Under the pieces are notes generated by a model. It searched no databases. It had not been told where the DNA came from and saw only the letters and a program-made list of their open reading frames with translations. Shown here in pieces: positions 8,322-16,712 of a stretch of DNA of 64,000 nucleotides. The stretch covers positions 3,393,501-3,457,500 of the forward strand of contig NZ_CP154874.1 of NCBI RefSeq assembly GCF_041729615.1, in the 5' to 3' direction. The position numbers and the translations under genes are program-made. This DNA is from Pseudomonas alcaligenes (GTDB lineage: Bacteria; Pseudomonadota; Gammaproteobacteria; Pseudomonadales; Pseudomonadaceae). Position 1 is the stretch's first letter. Every line of letters begins with the position of its first letter.

Positions 8322-9223
8322 GCGGCCTGCCGGGCATCGCCCTGGCCGAGTGGCGGGCGCAGGGACGCGGCTTCAGCTTCAACGGCCAGGCCATCCGCTA
8401 CTGGACGGCGGGGCAGGGCGAGCCGCTGCTGCTGATCCACGGCTTCCCCACCGCCAGCTGGGACTGGCATTACCTGTGGCAGCCGCTGGCCCAGCGCTAC
8501 CGCGTGATCGCCTGCGACATGCTCGGCTTCGGCTATTCGGCCAAGCCGCGCTGCCATGCCTACAGCCTGCTGGAGCAGGCCGACCTGCAGCAGGCGCTGC
8601 TGGCCCATCTCGACGTGCGCGAGCCGGTGCATGTGCTGGCACACGACTACGGTGACAGCGTGGCCCAGGAACTGCTGGCGCGGCACCAGGAGGGGCGCAT
8701 CCAGCTGGCCAGCTGCGTGTTCCTCAACGGCGGCCTGTTTCCCGAAACCCATTACCCGGTGCTGATGCAGAAGCTGTTGCTCGGTCCATTGGGCCCGCTG
8801 CTCGGCCGGCTGTTCTCGCGCGCCACCCTGGCGAAGAACTTCGCCAAGGTGTTCGGCCCGCAGACGCAGCCCAGCGAGGCCGAGCTGGACGCCTTCTGGG
8901 AGCTGATCGCGTACAACGACGGGCCCAAGGTGATGCACCGGCTGATCCGCTACATCCTCGATCGCCGGGCCAACCGCGAGCGCTGGGTGGCGGCCATGCA
9001 GGAGACGGCCGTGCCCATGAGGGTCATCGACGGCGCCGTCGATCCGATCTCCGGGGCGCACATGGTCGAGCGCTATCGTGAGCTGATCGAGAGTCCGGAC
9101 ACGGTTTTGCTGCCGGCCATAGGCCACTATCCGCAGACCGAGGCACCCGCAGAGGTGCTCGACCACTATCTGCAATTCCGTGACCGGCTGGAGGCCAACA
9201 CATGCAGCGACGCACTCTGTTGA
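8318..9223 (+). CDS. Alpha/beta hydrolase, MEST/haloalkane-dehalogenase-like
   Basis: A 301-residue alpha/beta hydrolase. HGFPTASWDW is the oxyanion loop and HDYGDSVAQELL is the nucleophile elbow with an aspartate nucleophile, as in haloalkane dehalogenases, epoxide hydrolases and the animal MEST protein. The acid is probably the second Asp of DGAVDPISG and the base is the His of GHYPQTEAP. The native substrate is unknown. The GTG start overlaps the aldolase stop by four bases, and the 3' end overlaps the next gene by 22 bases, so this is one operon. Confidence 0.85.
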   Translation: MSGLPGIALAEWRAQGRGFSFNGQAIRYWTAGQGEPLLLIHGFPTASWDWHYLWQPLAQRYRVIACDMLGFGYSAKPRCHAYSLLEQADLQQALLAHLDVREPVHVLAHDYGDSVAQELLARHQEGRIQLASCVFLNGGLFPETHYPVLMQKLLLGPLGPLLGRLFSRATLAKNFAKVFGPQTQPSEAELDAFWELIAYNDGPKVMHRLIRYILDRRANRERWVAAMQETAVPMRVIDGAVDPISGAHMVERYRELIESPDTVLLPAIGHYPQTEAPAEVLDHYLQFRDRLEANTCSDALC

Positions 9224-9732
9224 AAGGTGCCGCCCTGGGCGGCGTGGCGGCTCTGGGCACCGGCTTCTGGGCCCTGCCCAGCGGCGCCGCGCCGGCCGCC
9301 GTCAGCCTGGACGGCGCGCGCAGCGTGCTGGCAGGCCTGCAGGGCAAGGCCCTGGCCAGCATCCAGGGCTGGACCCCGGTCGAGGTGTTCAACCACTGCG
9401 CGCAGAGCATCGAGTACTCCATGGACGGCTACCCCGAACTGAAGCCGGCCTGGTTCCGCCACAGCGTCGGCCCGGCCGCCTTTGCCGTGTTCAGCGCCCG
9501 CGGCGCCATGCGCCACCCGCTGACCGAGGCCATACCCGGCGCCGCGCCGCTGGCCGAGCCGGCCGGCCAGGAAGCCGCGCTGCAGCGCCTGCAGGCCGCC
9601 TTCGCGCGTTTCGCCGCGCATACCGGCGAGCTCAAGCCGCACTTCGCCTATGGCGCCCTCAGCCATGAGGAATACGCCGCGGCTCATGTGTTGCACCTGT
9701 ACAACCACCTGAGCCTGATCCGCCCCGCCTGA
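9202..9732 (+). CDS. Tat-exported DUF1569 protein
   Basis: A 176-residue protein whose N terminus (RRTLLKGAALGGVAALGTGF) is a twin-arginine signal peptide, implying folded export to the periplasm, often with a cofactor or metal. The rest matches DUF1569, a DinB-like four-helix bundle with conserved His residues (WFRH, PHFAYG, HVLHLYNHL) that may bind metal. Third gene of the aldolase/hydrolase operon, overlapping the hydrolase by 22 bases. Confidence 0.8.
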   Translation: MQRRTLLKGAALGGVAALGTGFWALPSGAAPAAVSLDGARSVLAGLQGKALASIQGWTPVEVFNHCAQSIEYSMDGYPELKPAWFRHSVGPAAFAVFSARGAMRHPLTEAIPGAAPLAEPAGQEAALQRLQAAFARFAAHTGELKPHFAYGALSHEEYAAAHVLHLYNHLSLIRPA

Positions 9733-9863
9733 TCGGTTGCCGCCCGCATGGCGGCCATCCCCCGGCCTTATCGGGCGATATTCAGTCTGCTCGCGGTTCA
9801 TTGCCCGGGCCGCTTCGCTGCGGGACACTCCGGGCTTTCGCCGACTGCCCAGAGGAGCCTTTT

Positions 9864-10775
9864 ATGAGCGACGCCATCCGTTTCGAAAACCAGGTCGTGA
9901 TTGTCACCGGCGCCGGCGGTGGCCTCGGTCGCGCCCACGCGCTGCTGTTCGCCAAGCATGGCGCCAAGGTGGTGGTCAACGACCTGGGTGGCAGCACCCA
10001 CGGCGAGGGCGCCAACGCCTCGGCGGCGGACAAGGTGGTGGCCGAGATCAAGGCCTTCGGTGGCGAGGCGGTGGCCAACCATGATTCGGTGACCGACGGC
10101 GGCCAGATCGTGCAGTGCGCGCTGGACAGCTTCGGCCGCATCGATGTGGTGGTGAACAACGCCGGCATCCTGCGCGACAAGTCCTTCCACAAGATGGAAG
10201 ACACCGACTGGGACCTGGTTTACAAGGTCCACGTCGAGGGCGCCTACAAGGTGACCCGCGCCGCCTGGGAGCACCTGCGCGAGCAGCAGTACGGCCGCGT
10301 CATCTTCACCGCCTCCACCTCCGGCATCTACGGCAACTTCGGCCAGTCCAACTACGGCATGGCCAAGCTCGGTCTGTACGGCCTGACCCGCACCCTGGCC
10401 ATCGAGGGGCGCAAGAACAACGTGCTGGTCAACGCCATCGCCCCCACCGGCGGCACCCGCATGACCGAGGGCCTGATCCCGCCGCAGGTGTTCGAGCAGC
10501 TCAAGCCGGAGCTGGTCAGCCCGCTGGTGGTGTACCTGGGCAGCCGTGCCTGCCAGGACACTTCCGGTCTCTACGAGGTCGGCGGCGGCTGGGTCGGCAA
10601 GGTGCGCTGGGAGCGCAGCCTGGGCGCCGGCTTCGACCCCAAGGCCGGCTTCAGCCCGGAAGACGTGGCGGCCAGCTGGAAGCAGATCGGCGACTTCGCC
10701 GGCGCCGTGCACCCGGATGACAACGTCACCGCGCTGCGCGAGATGATGGCCAACCTGCAGAAATACGCGGGCTGA
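9864..10775 (+). CDS. SDR dehydrogenase, similar to the 3-hydroxyacyl-CoA dehydrogenase part of peroxisomal MFE-2
   Basis: A 303-residue short-chain dehydrogenase. TGAGGGLGRAHA near residue 15 is the cofactor site, VVVNDLGG is typical of the multifunctional-enzyme-2 group, NNAGILRDKSF follows, and the catalytic Ser-Tyr-Lys is in STSGIYGNFGQSNYGMAK. Length over 300 residues with the C-terminal WVGKVRWERS extension also fits that group, suggesting oxidation of (3R)-hydroxyacyl-CoA or a similar substrate. Start 9864 has AGAGGAG upstream. Transcribed alone and followed by a terminator. Confidence 0.85.
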   Translation: MSDAIRFENQVVIVTGAGGGLGRAHALLFAKHGAKVVVNDLGGSTHGEGANASAADKVVAEIKAFGGEAVANHDSVTDGGQIVQCALDSFGRIDVVVNNAGILRDKSFHKMEDTDWDLVYKVHVEGAYKVTRAAWEHLREQQYGRVIFTASTSGIYGNFGQSNYGMAKLGLYGLTRTLAIEGRKNNVLVNAIAPTGGTRMTEGLIPPQVFEQLKPELVSPLVVYLGSRACQDTSGLYEVGGGWVGKVRWERSLGAGFDPKAGFSPEDVAASWKQIGDFAGAVHPDDNVTALREMMANLQKYAG

Positions 10776-10795
10776 CCCCAGCCTTGAAGCAGAGG

Positions 10796-10832
10796 CACAA
10801 AGGCCGGCAGCGATGCCGGCCTTTGTGTTTGC
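10796..10832 (+). terminator. Rho-independent terminator after the SDR gene
   Basis: Fourteen-base arms (CACAAAGGCCGGCA / TGCCGGCCTTTGTG) with loop GCGA and T residues after the stem. Confidence 0.8.
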
Positions 10833-10913
10833 GGGCAGTTGGGAACCGCCAGGCCCTGCTAGCAGGGTGACGATGCGCAGGCCGGATTGCCCCGGGATGG
10901 CCTGCGCATCGTT

Positions 10914-11987
10914 CTAGCGGGCCTGCAGCTTGAAGTTGTCGTCCGAGGGCTCCTTGGTATAGGCGCCTTGATCCTGTACCAACTTCTGGGTGCCATTCAT
11001 CAGGGTGGTGATGCGGCTGTCCGAGGTCTTGGCGGATGCAGCCTGGTTGGTGGTGCCGGTAATCAGCGGCGGGTTGAAGCTGAACGACCAGAGGTAGTGC
11101 CAGACGGCGGCATTGTGCTTCTCGACCTGTTGCGTGGCGAGGAAATACCAGGGCTTGAGTTCGGTGAAGGCGGTCATGTTCATCAGTCCCTTGTTCTCGT
11201 CGCCGACGAAAAGGGTGCTGGTGACCGACGAACTGCGATAGGCCTCGAAAATCACGCCCTTGCTTTTCAGTTCGCTGACGTAGCTGCGGCTGACCGCGCC
11301 GGTCCACTGGTTGCCCAGCCAGCTCTTGGCATAGTTCGAATAGAAGGGATCGAGCAGGGCGACGCGCTTGGGCAGCAGTTTGCTGTTCATGGTGCCGGCA
11401 CTGATGGCGTCACTGATCTTCTTGGTCAGGACGATGGCCATCTGGTTGCCCAGCGAGTGCCCGAGGATGCGGATGTTGCTGCCGGTGTAGCCGGCCATGT
11501 TGGCCTTGTAGCTGTTGAACAGCAGGTCGCCGGCCGACTGGCTCGGTCCGGCGCTGTAGCTGCCGCTGCTGTTGCGCCAGCGCATGCCGCGTGGGCCATT
11601 GGCCGTCCAGATCTTGGCTTCCGCGTCGGTGACTTCGTTCTCATCGGCGAACTGGTTCCAGTACAGCACGCCGACGTTGTAGCCGGCATTCAGCCAGGCG
11701 GCGGCCAGGTCCAGGCTGGGACCGCCGGCTCCTTCGCGGTTGAAGGTTTCGCGATCCTTGCGAATGCTCGAAGTGTTCTGCCAGCCATGGATGTAGATCA
11801 CCGTGGGCTTGCTGGCGCCGAAGTAGGCGTTGCTCTGGCCGGGCACGGCCTTCTGCCAGGTGTCGCCATAGCCGAACCAGTACAGGCCGTAGTCGAGGTT
11901 GTTGAAGGTGGAGTCGGGGAAAACGCCGGGGGCGGCGTGGACGAGCGAGGAAAAGCACAGCAGGCAAAGCATGAGCAGCTTGCGCAT
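10914..11987 (-). CDS. Secreted lipase-like alpha/beta hydrolase
   Basis: A 357-residue protein with a Sec signal peptide (MRKLLMLCLLCFSSLVHA, cleavage after AHA or HAA). IYIHGW forms the oxyanion region and ILGHSLGNQMA is the GxSxG nucleophile elbow. The HGW motif followed by GHSLG, with LLDPFYSN after it, is reminiscent of pancreatic-type lipases, where an Asp follows (here LLDP). The catalytic His is probably near VEKHNAAVWHY. Likely acts outside the cytoplasm on lipid or ester substrates; no lipase chaperone gene is adjacent. Base composition is slightly less GC-rich than its neighbours. Confidence 0.75.
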   Translation of the reverse strand: MRKLLMLCLLCFSSLVHAAPGVFPDSTFNNLDYGLYWFGYGDTWQKAVPGQSNAYFGASKPTVIYIHGWQNTSSIRKDRETFNREGAGGPSLDLAAAWLNAGYNVGVLYWNQFADENEVTDAEAKIWTANGPRGMRWRNSSGSYSAGPSQSAGDLLFNSYKANMAGYTGSNIRILGHSLGNQMAIVLTKKISDAISAGTMNSKLLPKRVALLDPFYSNYAKSWLGNQWTGAVSRSYVSELKSKGVIFEAYRSSSVTSTLFVGDENKGLMNMTAFTELKPWYFLATQQVEKHNAAVWHYLWSFSFNPPLITGTTNQAASAKTSDSRITTLMNGTQKLVQDQGAYTKEPSDDNFKLQAR

Positions 11988-12053
11988 GGTGAACGTCCCT
12001 TATGTTGTTGTTGTGTGGGGCGCGTCCGATTAGGCAGCGAGTCGTCGCGGCTG

Positions 12054-12866
12054 TCAATGCAGTGCCGGGCTGTGCTCCTGGCGTGCCAGCTGGTCGAGGC
12101 GTTGGGTGAGGTGCAGGCGCTCACGCTCGTCCTCGCATAGCAGCAGGGCGCGCTCGAGGTCAAAGCGCTCGGCCTGGGGGCAGTCCAGTTCGCGGTAGAT
12201 GGCGGCGCGCAGCTGGTGGTCGGCGCTGTTCGGCGGAGCCAGCAGGAGGATGCGCTCGGCATCCTTCAGCGCGGCCACATGCTCGCCGGCGGCGCCGTGC
12301 AGGTGGCACAGGTTGCGCGACAGGCGCAGCAGCAGGGCAGGGCCGTCGCAGGTCTGGAAGTGCCGGGCATTGAGCTCGGCACCGGGGCCGGCGATGCGGC
12401 TGAGCAGGTCGCGGCAGTCGCGGGTATAGAGGCGCCGGCCGTTGCACGGGTCGAGCAGGTGATCGGCGCCGGGAACCCGCAGCAGCAGATGGCCGGGGAA
12501 ATTCACCGCCTGCAGCGGGATGTCCAGGCGCCGGGCCAGTTCCAGGGCGATCAGCGCCAGCGACAGCGGCTGCCCCCGGCGGCGCTGCAGCACCTGATGC
12601 AGCAGGGCGGCGCGGGGGCGCAGGGGCAGGTCGTCGTCCTCGTGGAAGTCCAGCTCGCCGAGGCGGCGCAGCAGCGGCTGGGCGAGGTCGCTGGCGGCCA
12701 GGTTGGGCAGGCCGGCGGACACCTGCTGGCGCAGGTTGGCGAACTCGCGCAGGACCTGCTCCGGCTGCAACGTCGGGTCGTGTTCGCGAGCGATCCACAG
12801 GGCCGCCTCCAGCAGGGCGGGCGGGTCGGACTCCAGGCAGTGCAGCCAGGCGGGGCGGGCGGGCAT
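12054..12866 (-). CDS. SirB1 family protein (transglutaminase-like core plus TPR)
   Basis: A 270-residue cytoplasmic protein. The first two thirds match the SirB1/transglutaminase-like domain, with QRRRGQPLSLALIALELARRL and VNFPGHLLLRV as its core motifs. The C-terminal part has two TPR-like repeats (EHVAALKDAERILLLAPPNSADH...). The catalytic Cys of true transglutaminases is not evident. SirB1 was named from Salmonella invasion regulation but its biochemical role is unknown. GGAGAA lies five bases before the ATG at 12866; an upstream ATG at 12896 has a poorer context. Confidence 0.8.
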   Translation of the reverse strand: MPARPAWLHCLESDPPALLEAALWIAREHDPTLQPEQVLREFANLRQQVSAGLPNLAASDLAQPLLRRLGELDFHEDDDLPLRPRAALLHQVLQRRRGQPLSLALIALELARRLDIPLQAVNFPGHLLLRVPGADHLLDPCNGRRLYTRDCRDLLSRIAGPGAELNARHFQTCDGPALLLRLSRNLCHLHGAAGEHVAALKDAERILLLAPPNSADHQLRAAIYRELDCPQAERFDLERALLLCEDERERLHLTQRLDQLARQEHSPALH

Positions 12867-12935
12867 GCAGTTCTCCGGTGACGAGACACAGTCCACCCGA
12901 CTATTAACCGGGCGCCCCCGGTTCGTCCAGCCGTC

Positions 12936-13274
12936 TCAGGCGTATACGCGCTGGCCGCGGTACATGCGCACCGAGTGGCCCCGCGGCGCCTCGTCGAGCG
13001 CCGGCGCGGTGGTGGCCGCCTGCGGCAGCTCGTGGCCCCGGTACTGGCGCGTCGGCTGGGCCGCGGCAGACTGGCGCGCCGGGCTGTGGAAGTCGCTCAG
13101 TTCGGCGAGGCGGATGCCGAGGTTGCGGGTTTCCTGGTCGCCGGAGCGCAGGCAGGCCAGCAGCATGGCCTCGACGGCGTCCGGCTGGCTCAGACGGATG
13201 TCCACGGACAGTTCTTCGCGCAGACGGCGGCGCAGCGCTTGCATGCAATCGAGAACGGCTTTGTTCAGTTCCAT
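12936..13274 (-). CDS. Hypothetical protein, 112 aa
   Basis: A small protein whose first half is helical (MELNKAVLDCMQALRRRLREEL) and whose C-terminal third is low-complexity and basic (SPARQSAAAQPTRQYRGHELPQ). I do not recognise a characterised family. It is upstream of the SirB1 gene on the same strand with a 69-base gap. The start at 13274 was chosen because the upstream residues read as compositional noise. Confidence 0.7.
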   Translation of the reverse strand: MELNKAVLDCMQALRRRLREELSVDIRLSQPDAVEAMLLACLRSGDQETRNLGIRLAELSDFHSPARQSAAAQPTRQYRGHELPQAATTAPALDEAPRGHSVRMYRGQRVYA

Positions 13275-13519
13275 GTCGACTCCCCAGGCTTTCGATGCTC
13301 CGGCACCCGGCGTGGCCGGGCTTCCCCGGGTAGGGCTCTGCAAGTGGCGTACCACTGCGCCGGGGCGGCGAACTGTGCGGCTCTTCACAGGTCCATGCTG
13401 GCGGGGACGCACGGCGCTGGTGCAGGTCGCACTCGTCTGGCGCCCCGCTGAAGGTCGGCCGGCATGACGGTATACTGCGCGCCCGGCTTCATCTTTCCTG
13501 CATTTTCCCGAAGGTTTCT

Positions 13520-14335
13520 ATGCGTAACGACGCTCACGACGAGCTGGAGCATGTGCCCAGCCTGACCACCGATCCGCGCGATCGCGACGACTTCCAGGTC
13601 GGCCACGCTGCAGCGCCGCAGCGCAGCGCACCCACCTATCCGCAGGTGGAACGCCGCCGCGGCTTCGGTACCGGCCCGCTGTGGGCCCTGACCGGCGCCC
13701 TGTTGATCGCCCTGGGCGGCCTGAGCTGGTGGAGCTACCAGCAGATCGCGCAGATGCAGGCGCAGCTGGTGGTGACCCAGGAGACCTTCGCCCGGCTCAG
13801 CGAGGATGCTGCCGGGCGCATCCAGGACATTTCCGGCAAGGTGGTGGCCACCGAGTCCAGCGTCACCAGCGACAGCGAGGCGCTCAAGCTGCGCATCAAG
13901 CAGCTGGAGACCCGACTGGCCGAACTGGCCAAGGCGCAGCAGAACGTCGCCGGCCAGCAGAGCGGGCAGGGCAAGCGCCTCGACCAGCTGGCCGCCGAGC
14001 TGAAGAGCCAGCAGAGCAGTACCGCGCAGTTCGACGGCCGGCTGGACAAGCTGGCCAGCGAGCAGAAGGCCGGTCTGGCCGGGGTCGGCCAGCTGCAGGA
14101 GCAGCTCAAGGGCCAGGCCGCGAGCCTGGAGGCGCTGAAGAAGCAGGGCGATCCAAGCCAGGCCATCCGCAACCTGGAGCAGGACCTGCTGGTGCTGCGC
14201 AGCGAGCTGGATAGTCGCGCGGCGCAGAACAGCACCGCCGAGTTCGACGCCTTCCGCGCCCAGGTGACCCGCAACATCAACACCCTCACCGCTCAGGTGC
14301 AGAACCTGCAGCAGCAGCTCAACGCGCGTCCCTGA
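13520..14335 (+). CDS. Membrane-anchored coiled-coil protein
   Basis: A 271-residue protein with a charged cytoplasmic N terminus of about 50 residues, one transmembrane helix (LWALTGALLIALGGLSWWSY), then about 200 residues of Gln/Ala/Leu-rich heptads that predict a long coiled coil in the periplasm. It is sometimes annotated as an ATPase in Pseudomonas, but no Walker motif is visible, so that name is not supported. The 3' end overlaps the converging gene by 17 bases. Confidence 0.8.
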   Translation: MRNDAHDELEHVPSLTTDPRDRDDFQVGHAAAPQRSAPTYPQVERRRGFGTGPLWALTGALLIALGGLSWWSYQQIAQMQAQLVVTQETFARLSEDAAGRIQDISGKVVATESSVTSDSEALKLRIKQLETRLAELAKAQQNVAGQQSGQGKRLDQLAAELKSQQSSTAQFDGRLDKLASEQKAGLAGVGQLQEQLKGQAASLEALKKQGDPSQAIRNLEQDLLVLRSELDSRAAQNSTAEFDAFRAQVTRNINTLTAQVQNLQQQLNARP

Positions 14336-14927
14336 ATCGCCAGGCGCACTCGGCCTCGCGCAGGGTGCGCTGGCTGACCCGCACGAACTGGCCGATGGCC
14401 TGCACCAGCAGGCCGCTGGCATCCAGGGTCAGCTCGCAGGGCGCATGGCCTTCCGCCTCGCACAGGTAGACGGCATGGCTGGCCTGGCGGTGCAGGCACT
14501 GGTAGCGCTGCTGGCGGGCCTCCACGCGCAGGCTGAGCAGGTCGACATGGGCCACGCAGAAGCGCTCGCTGTCGCCGACGGCCAGCGGGCTGCGCTGCAG
14601 CAGCGGGGTGTGGGGGAAAGGCGAGGCGGAGAGCATGACCTGCTGGCACTCGCCGAGGTCTTCGCGCAGCTGGTCGCCCAGATGCCAGCGGCCGCGGATG
14701 TCGCGGCGCAGTTCGAGGCTGCGCTGGCCGTGGTTGTCGGCCTTCAGCCAGAGGCGGCGGAAGCGCCAGCGCTCGTCGTACTTGAGCAGGTAGGCGGCGG
14801 CGATGCTGTTGCCGCGCGTGCTCTGGATCAGGTGGCTGCTGGCGCTGATGCCATCGCCGGCGCTGGCCAGGCCGAGATGCTCGACGCCGTGGCCGTCCCA
14901 CGGCTTCCACACCAGACTCTGTTGCAT
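14319..14927 (-). CDS. Putative glycolipid-binding family protein (DUF1089)
   Basis: A 202-residue protein with VWKPWDGHGVEHLGL at the start and WRFRRLWLKADNHG / LELRRDIRGRWHL in the middle, the signature of the putative glycolipid-binding DUF1089 family whose fold is a beta-clamp like LolA/LolB. There is no signal peptide, so it is probably cytoplasmic. Function is inferred from fold only. Converges with the coiled-coil gene, overlapping 17 bases at the 3' ends. Confidence 0.75.
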   Translation of the reverse strand: MQQSLVWKPWDGHGVEHLGLASAGDGISASSHLIQSTRGNSIAAAYLLKYDERWRFRRLWLKADNHGQRSLELRRDIRGRWHLGDQLREDLGECQQVMLSASPFPHTPLLQRSPLAVGDSERFCVAHVDLLSLRVEARQQRYQCLHRQASHAVYLCEAEGHAPCELTLDASGLLVQAIGQFVRVSQRTLREAECAWRFRDAR

Positions 14928-15043
14928 CCTTGCGCTCTCCACACGCCAGCCTCCGTGCCGGCGTTTCCATGGCGCCCAGTCTAGGCGGCTGGCGTGCGCC
15001 TGTCTGTCAGCCAAAGCCGACAGTCGAGCAACTTCTTGCGCAG

Positions 15044-15382
15044 TCAGGCCTTGCGCGTGAGCGGCGCCTGGTCGAAGTGCACGCCGGCCAGGCCGGTGTT
15101 CTGCAGGGCGCGGATATTGGCGTGGTCGTTGCCGTCGGGGCTGGCCAGCACGGCGCGGTAGTGCTCGCCGAAGGCGCGCAGGGCTTCCTCCAGGCTGAAG
15201 CCTTCGAGCAGGGCCAGGCCGAGGGTCTTGCAGGAGCCTTCGTTCTGTCCGGCGGCGTTTGTCACGCTGCCGTTGCAGAAGGCGCTGGGCCGGTAGTCGT
15301 AGTGCTCGGCGACGAAGGCCAGGGTCTCGGCGAACTGGAACTGCTCGCCATGCAGGCGGGCGCGGAAGTCTTGCAGGGTCAT
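15044..15382 (-). CDS. HopJ-type family protein
   Basis: A 112-residue cytoplasmic protein (MTLQDFRARLHGEQFQFAETLAFVAEHYDY ... FxNG) that matches the HopJ type III effector family. Family members are widespread in non-pathogens, so the effector label is probably historical. It overlaps the DUF1244 gene stop/start by one base (TGATG), and the two form the tail of the folM-folE-folX transcription direction. Confidence 0.8.
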   Translation of the reverse strand: MTLQDFRARLHGEQFQFAETLAFVAEHYDYRPSAFCNGSVTNAAGQNEGSCKTLGLALLEGFSLEEALRAFGEHYRAVLASPDGNDHANIRALQNTGLAGVHFDQAPLTRKA

Positions 15383-15672
15383 CAGGATTTTCCTTTGGCG
15401 AAGGCGGCCTGCTGCTCGGCGCTGGCTTCCTTCTGGTGCTTGGCCTTCCACTCGGCATAGGGCATGCCGTAGATCTCTTCGCGCGCCTGGTCCGGGCTGA
15501 CGTCCAGGCCGAGGTCGTCGGCGGCGGCCTTGTACCACTTGGCCAGGCAGTTGCGGCAGAAGCCGGCCAGGTTCATCAGCTCGATGTTCTGCACATCGGG
15601 GCGCGAGCGCAGGTGCTGGACCAGGCTGCGGAAGGCGGCGGCTTCCAGTTCGAGGCGTTCTTGATCGGTCAT
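15382..15672 (-). CDS. DUF1244 family protein
   Basis: A 96-residue helical protein with NLAGFCRNCLAKWYKAAADDLG, a Cys-x2-Cys motif that is conserved in DUF1244. The function is unknown; metal binding by the Cys pair is possible. Translationally coupled to the downstream HopJ-like gene and 86 bases downstream of folX. Confidence 0.85.
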   Translation of the reverse strand: MTDQERLELEAAAFRSLVQHLRSRPDVQNIELMNLAGFCRNCLAKWYKAAADDLGLDVSPDQAREEIYGMPYAEWKAKHQKEASAEQQAAFAKGKS

Positions 15673-15758
15673 GGCGGACTCCCGGACTTCAGGGTGCGCA
15701 GATGATAGAAGCGCGCTGGCCCAGCGGCAATGCCCGTGGCAGAGCGCGGGCCGGCGTC

Positions 15759-16130
15759 TCAGCGGTGGCCGGACAGGGTGATCGAGACCGACTCGGCGAA
15801 GCGCAGGGCGTGCAGCTTGTCCACCTCCACCTCGGCGTAGCGCACGTCGGGGTTGGCCATCACCAGGTCGAGGATCTCCTGGGTCATGCGTTCGAGCAGG
15901 GCGAAGCGGTTTTCCTCGACGTGGCGGATCACCGCCTTGGTAATGGTGCGGTAGTTCAGCGCGTGGTCGATGTCGTTGTCGCGCACCGCCTCGGCGGCCG
16001 GGTAGAGGATGGTCAGGTTGATCAGCACGTCCTGCTTGTTGTTGATTTCTTCTTCCTTGATGCCGATATAGGTGCGCAGGCGCAGGTCCTTGACGCGGAT
16101 GCGCGCCATCCCGGGTTCCAGTCGCGGCAT
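15759..16130 (-). CDS. folX: Dihydroneopterin triphosphate 2'-epimerase
   Basis: A 123-residue member of the FolB/FolX tunnelling-fold family. [20 protein letters not shown] and the [10 protein letters not shown] motif define the fold; the FolX-type sequence and its place between folE and DUF1244 favour epimerase over FolB aldolase. It converts 7,8-dihydroneopterin triphosphate to the monapterin form, leading to tetrahydromonapterin, the cofactor of Pseudomonas phenylalanine hydroxylase. Its start overlaps the folE stop by one base (TAATG). Confidence 0.9.
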   Translation of the reverse strand: MPRLEPGMARIRVKDLRLRTYIGIKEEEINNKQDVLINLTILYPAAEAVRDNDIDHALNYRTITKAVIRHVEENRFALLERMTQEILDLVMANPDVRYAEVEVDKLHALRFAESVSITLSGHR

Positions 16131-16690
16131 TACTTGCTCCGTCCGATCAGTTGCAGGAATTCGTGGCGAGTGTTGCAGGACTCGCGGAAGGCGCCAAGCA
16201 TCACCGAGCTGCTCATCACCGAATTCTGCTTCTCCACGCCGCGCATCATCATGCACATGTGCTTGGCCTCGATGACCACGGCCACGCCGGCGGCGTTGGT
16301 GACCTGCTGGATGGCATCGGCGATCTGCTTGGTCAGGTTCTCCTGGATCTGCAGGCGGCGGGCATACATGTCGACGATGCGCGCCACCTTGGACAGACCC
16401 AGTACCTTGCCGGTGGGGATGTAGGCGACATGGGCCTTGCCGATGAAGGGCAGCAGGTGGTGCTCGCACAGCGAGTACAGCTCGATGTCCTTGACGATCA
16501 CCATCTCGTCGTTGTCCGAGGCGAACAGTGCGCCGTTGACGATTTCCTCCAGCGACTGCTGGTAGCCGTGGCAGAGGTACTGCATGGCCTTGGCCGCGCG
16601 CTTGGGCGTGTCGAGCAGGCCTTCGCGCTCGGGGTTCTCGCCGAGGCCGAGAAGGATCTCGCGGTAGTGATGGGGCAGTTGAGTATTCAT
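16130..16690 (-). CDS. folE: GTP cyclohydrolase I
   Basis: A 186-residue enzyme that opens GTP to 7,8-dihydroneopterin triphosphate. Zinc ligands are seen in [10 protein letters not shown] (Cys, His) and HMCMMMRG (Cys); GxxHVAYIPxGKVxGLSK is the substrate-binding region. Pseudomonads often carry two folE paralogues; this one is dedicated by context to the monapterin pathway with folM and folX. In P. putida a folE gene is light-induced through a LitR-type regulator, relevant to the TGTACA sites upstream of folM. Confidence 0.93.
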   Translation of the reverse strand: MNTQLPHHYREILLGLGENPEREGLLDTPKRAAKAMQYLCHGYQQSLEEIVNGALFASDNDEMVIVKDIELYSLCEHHLLPFIGKAHVAYIPTGKVLGLSKVARIVDMYARRLQIQENLTKQIADAIQQVTNAAGVAVVIEAKHMCMMMRGVEKQNSVMSSSVMLGAFRESCNTRHEFLQLIGRSK

Positions 16691-16712
16691 CGACTATTCC
16701 TCGCGGCGGCTC

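Noticed and set aside
13520..14335. Naming the coiled-coil membrane protein an ATPase
   Set aside because: No Walker A or B motif is visible; it is a single-helix coiled-coil protein.
15044..15382. HopJ-like gene as a real type III effector
   Set aside because: No secretion genes, hrp box or chaperone nearby; the family is widespread in non-pathogens.
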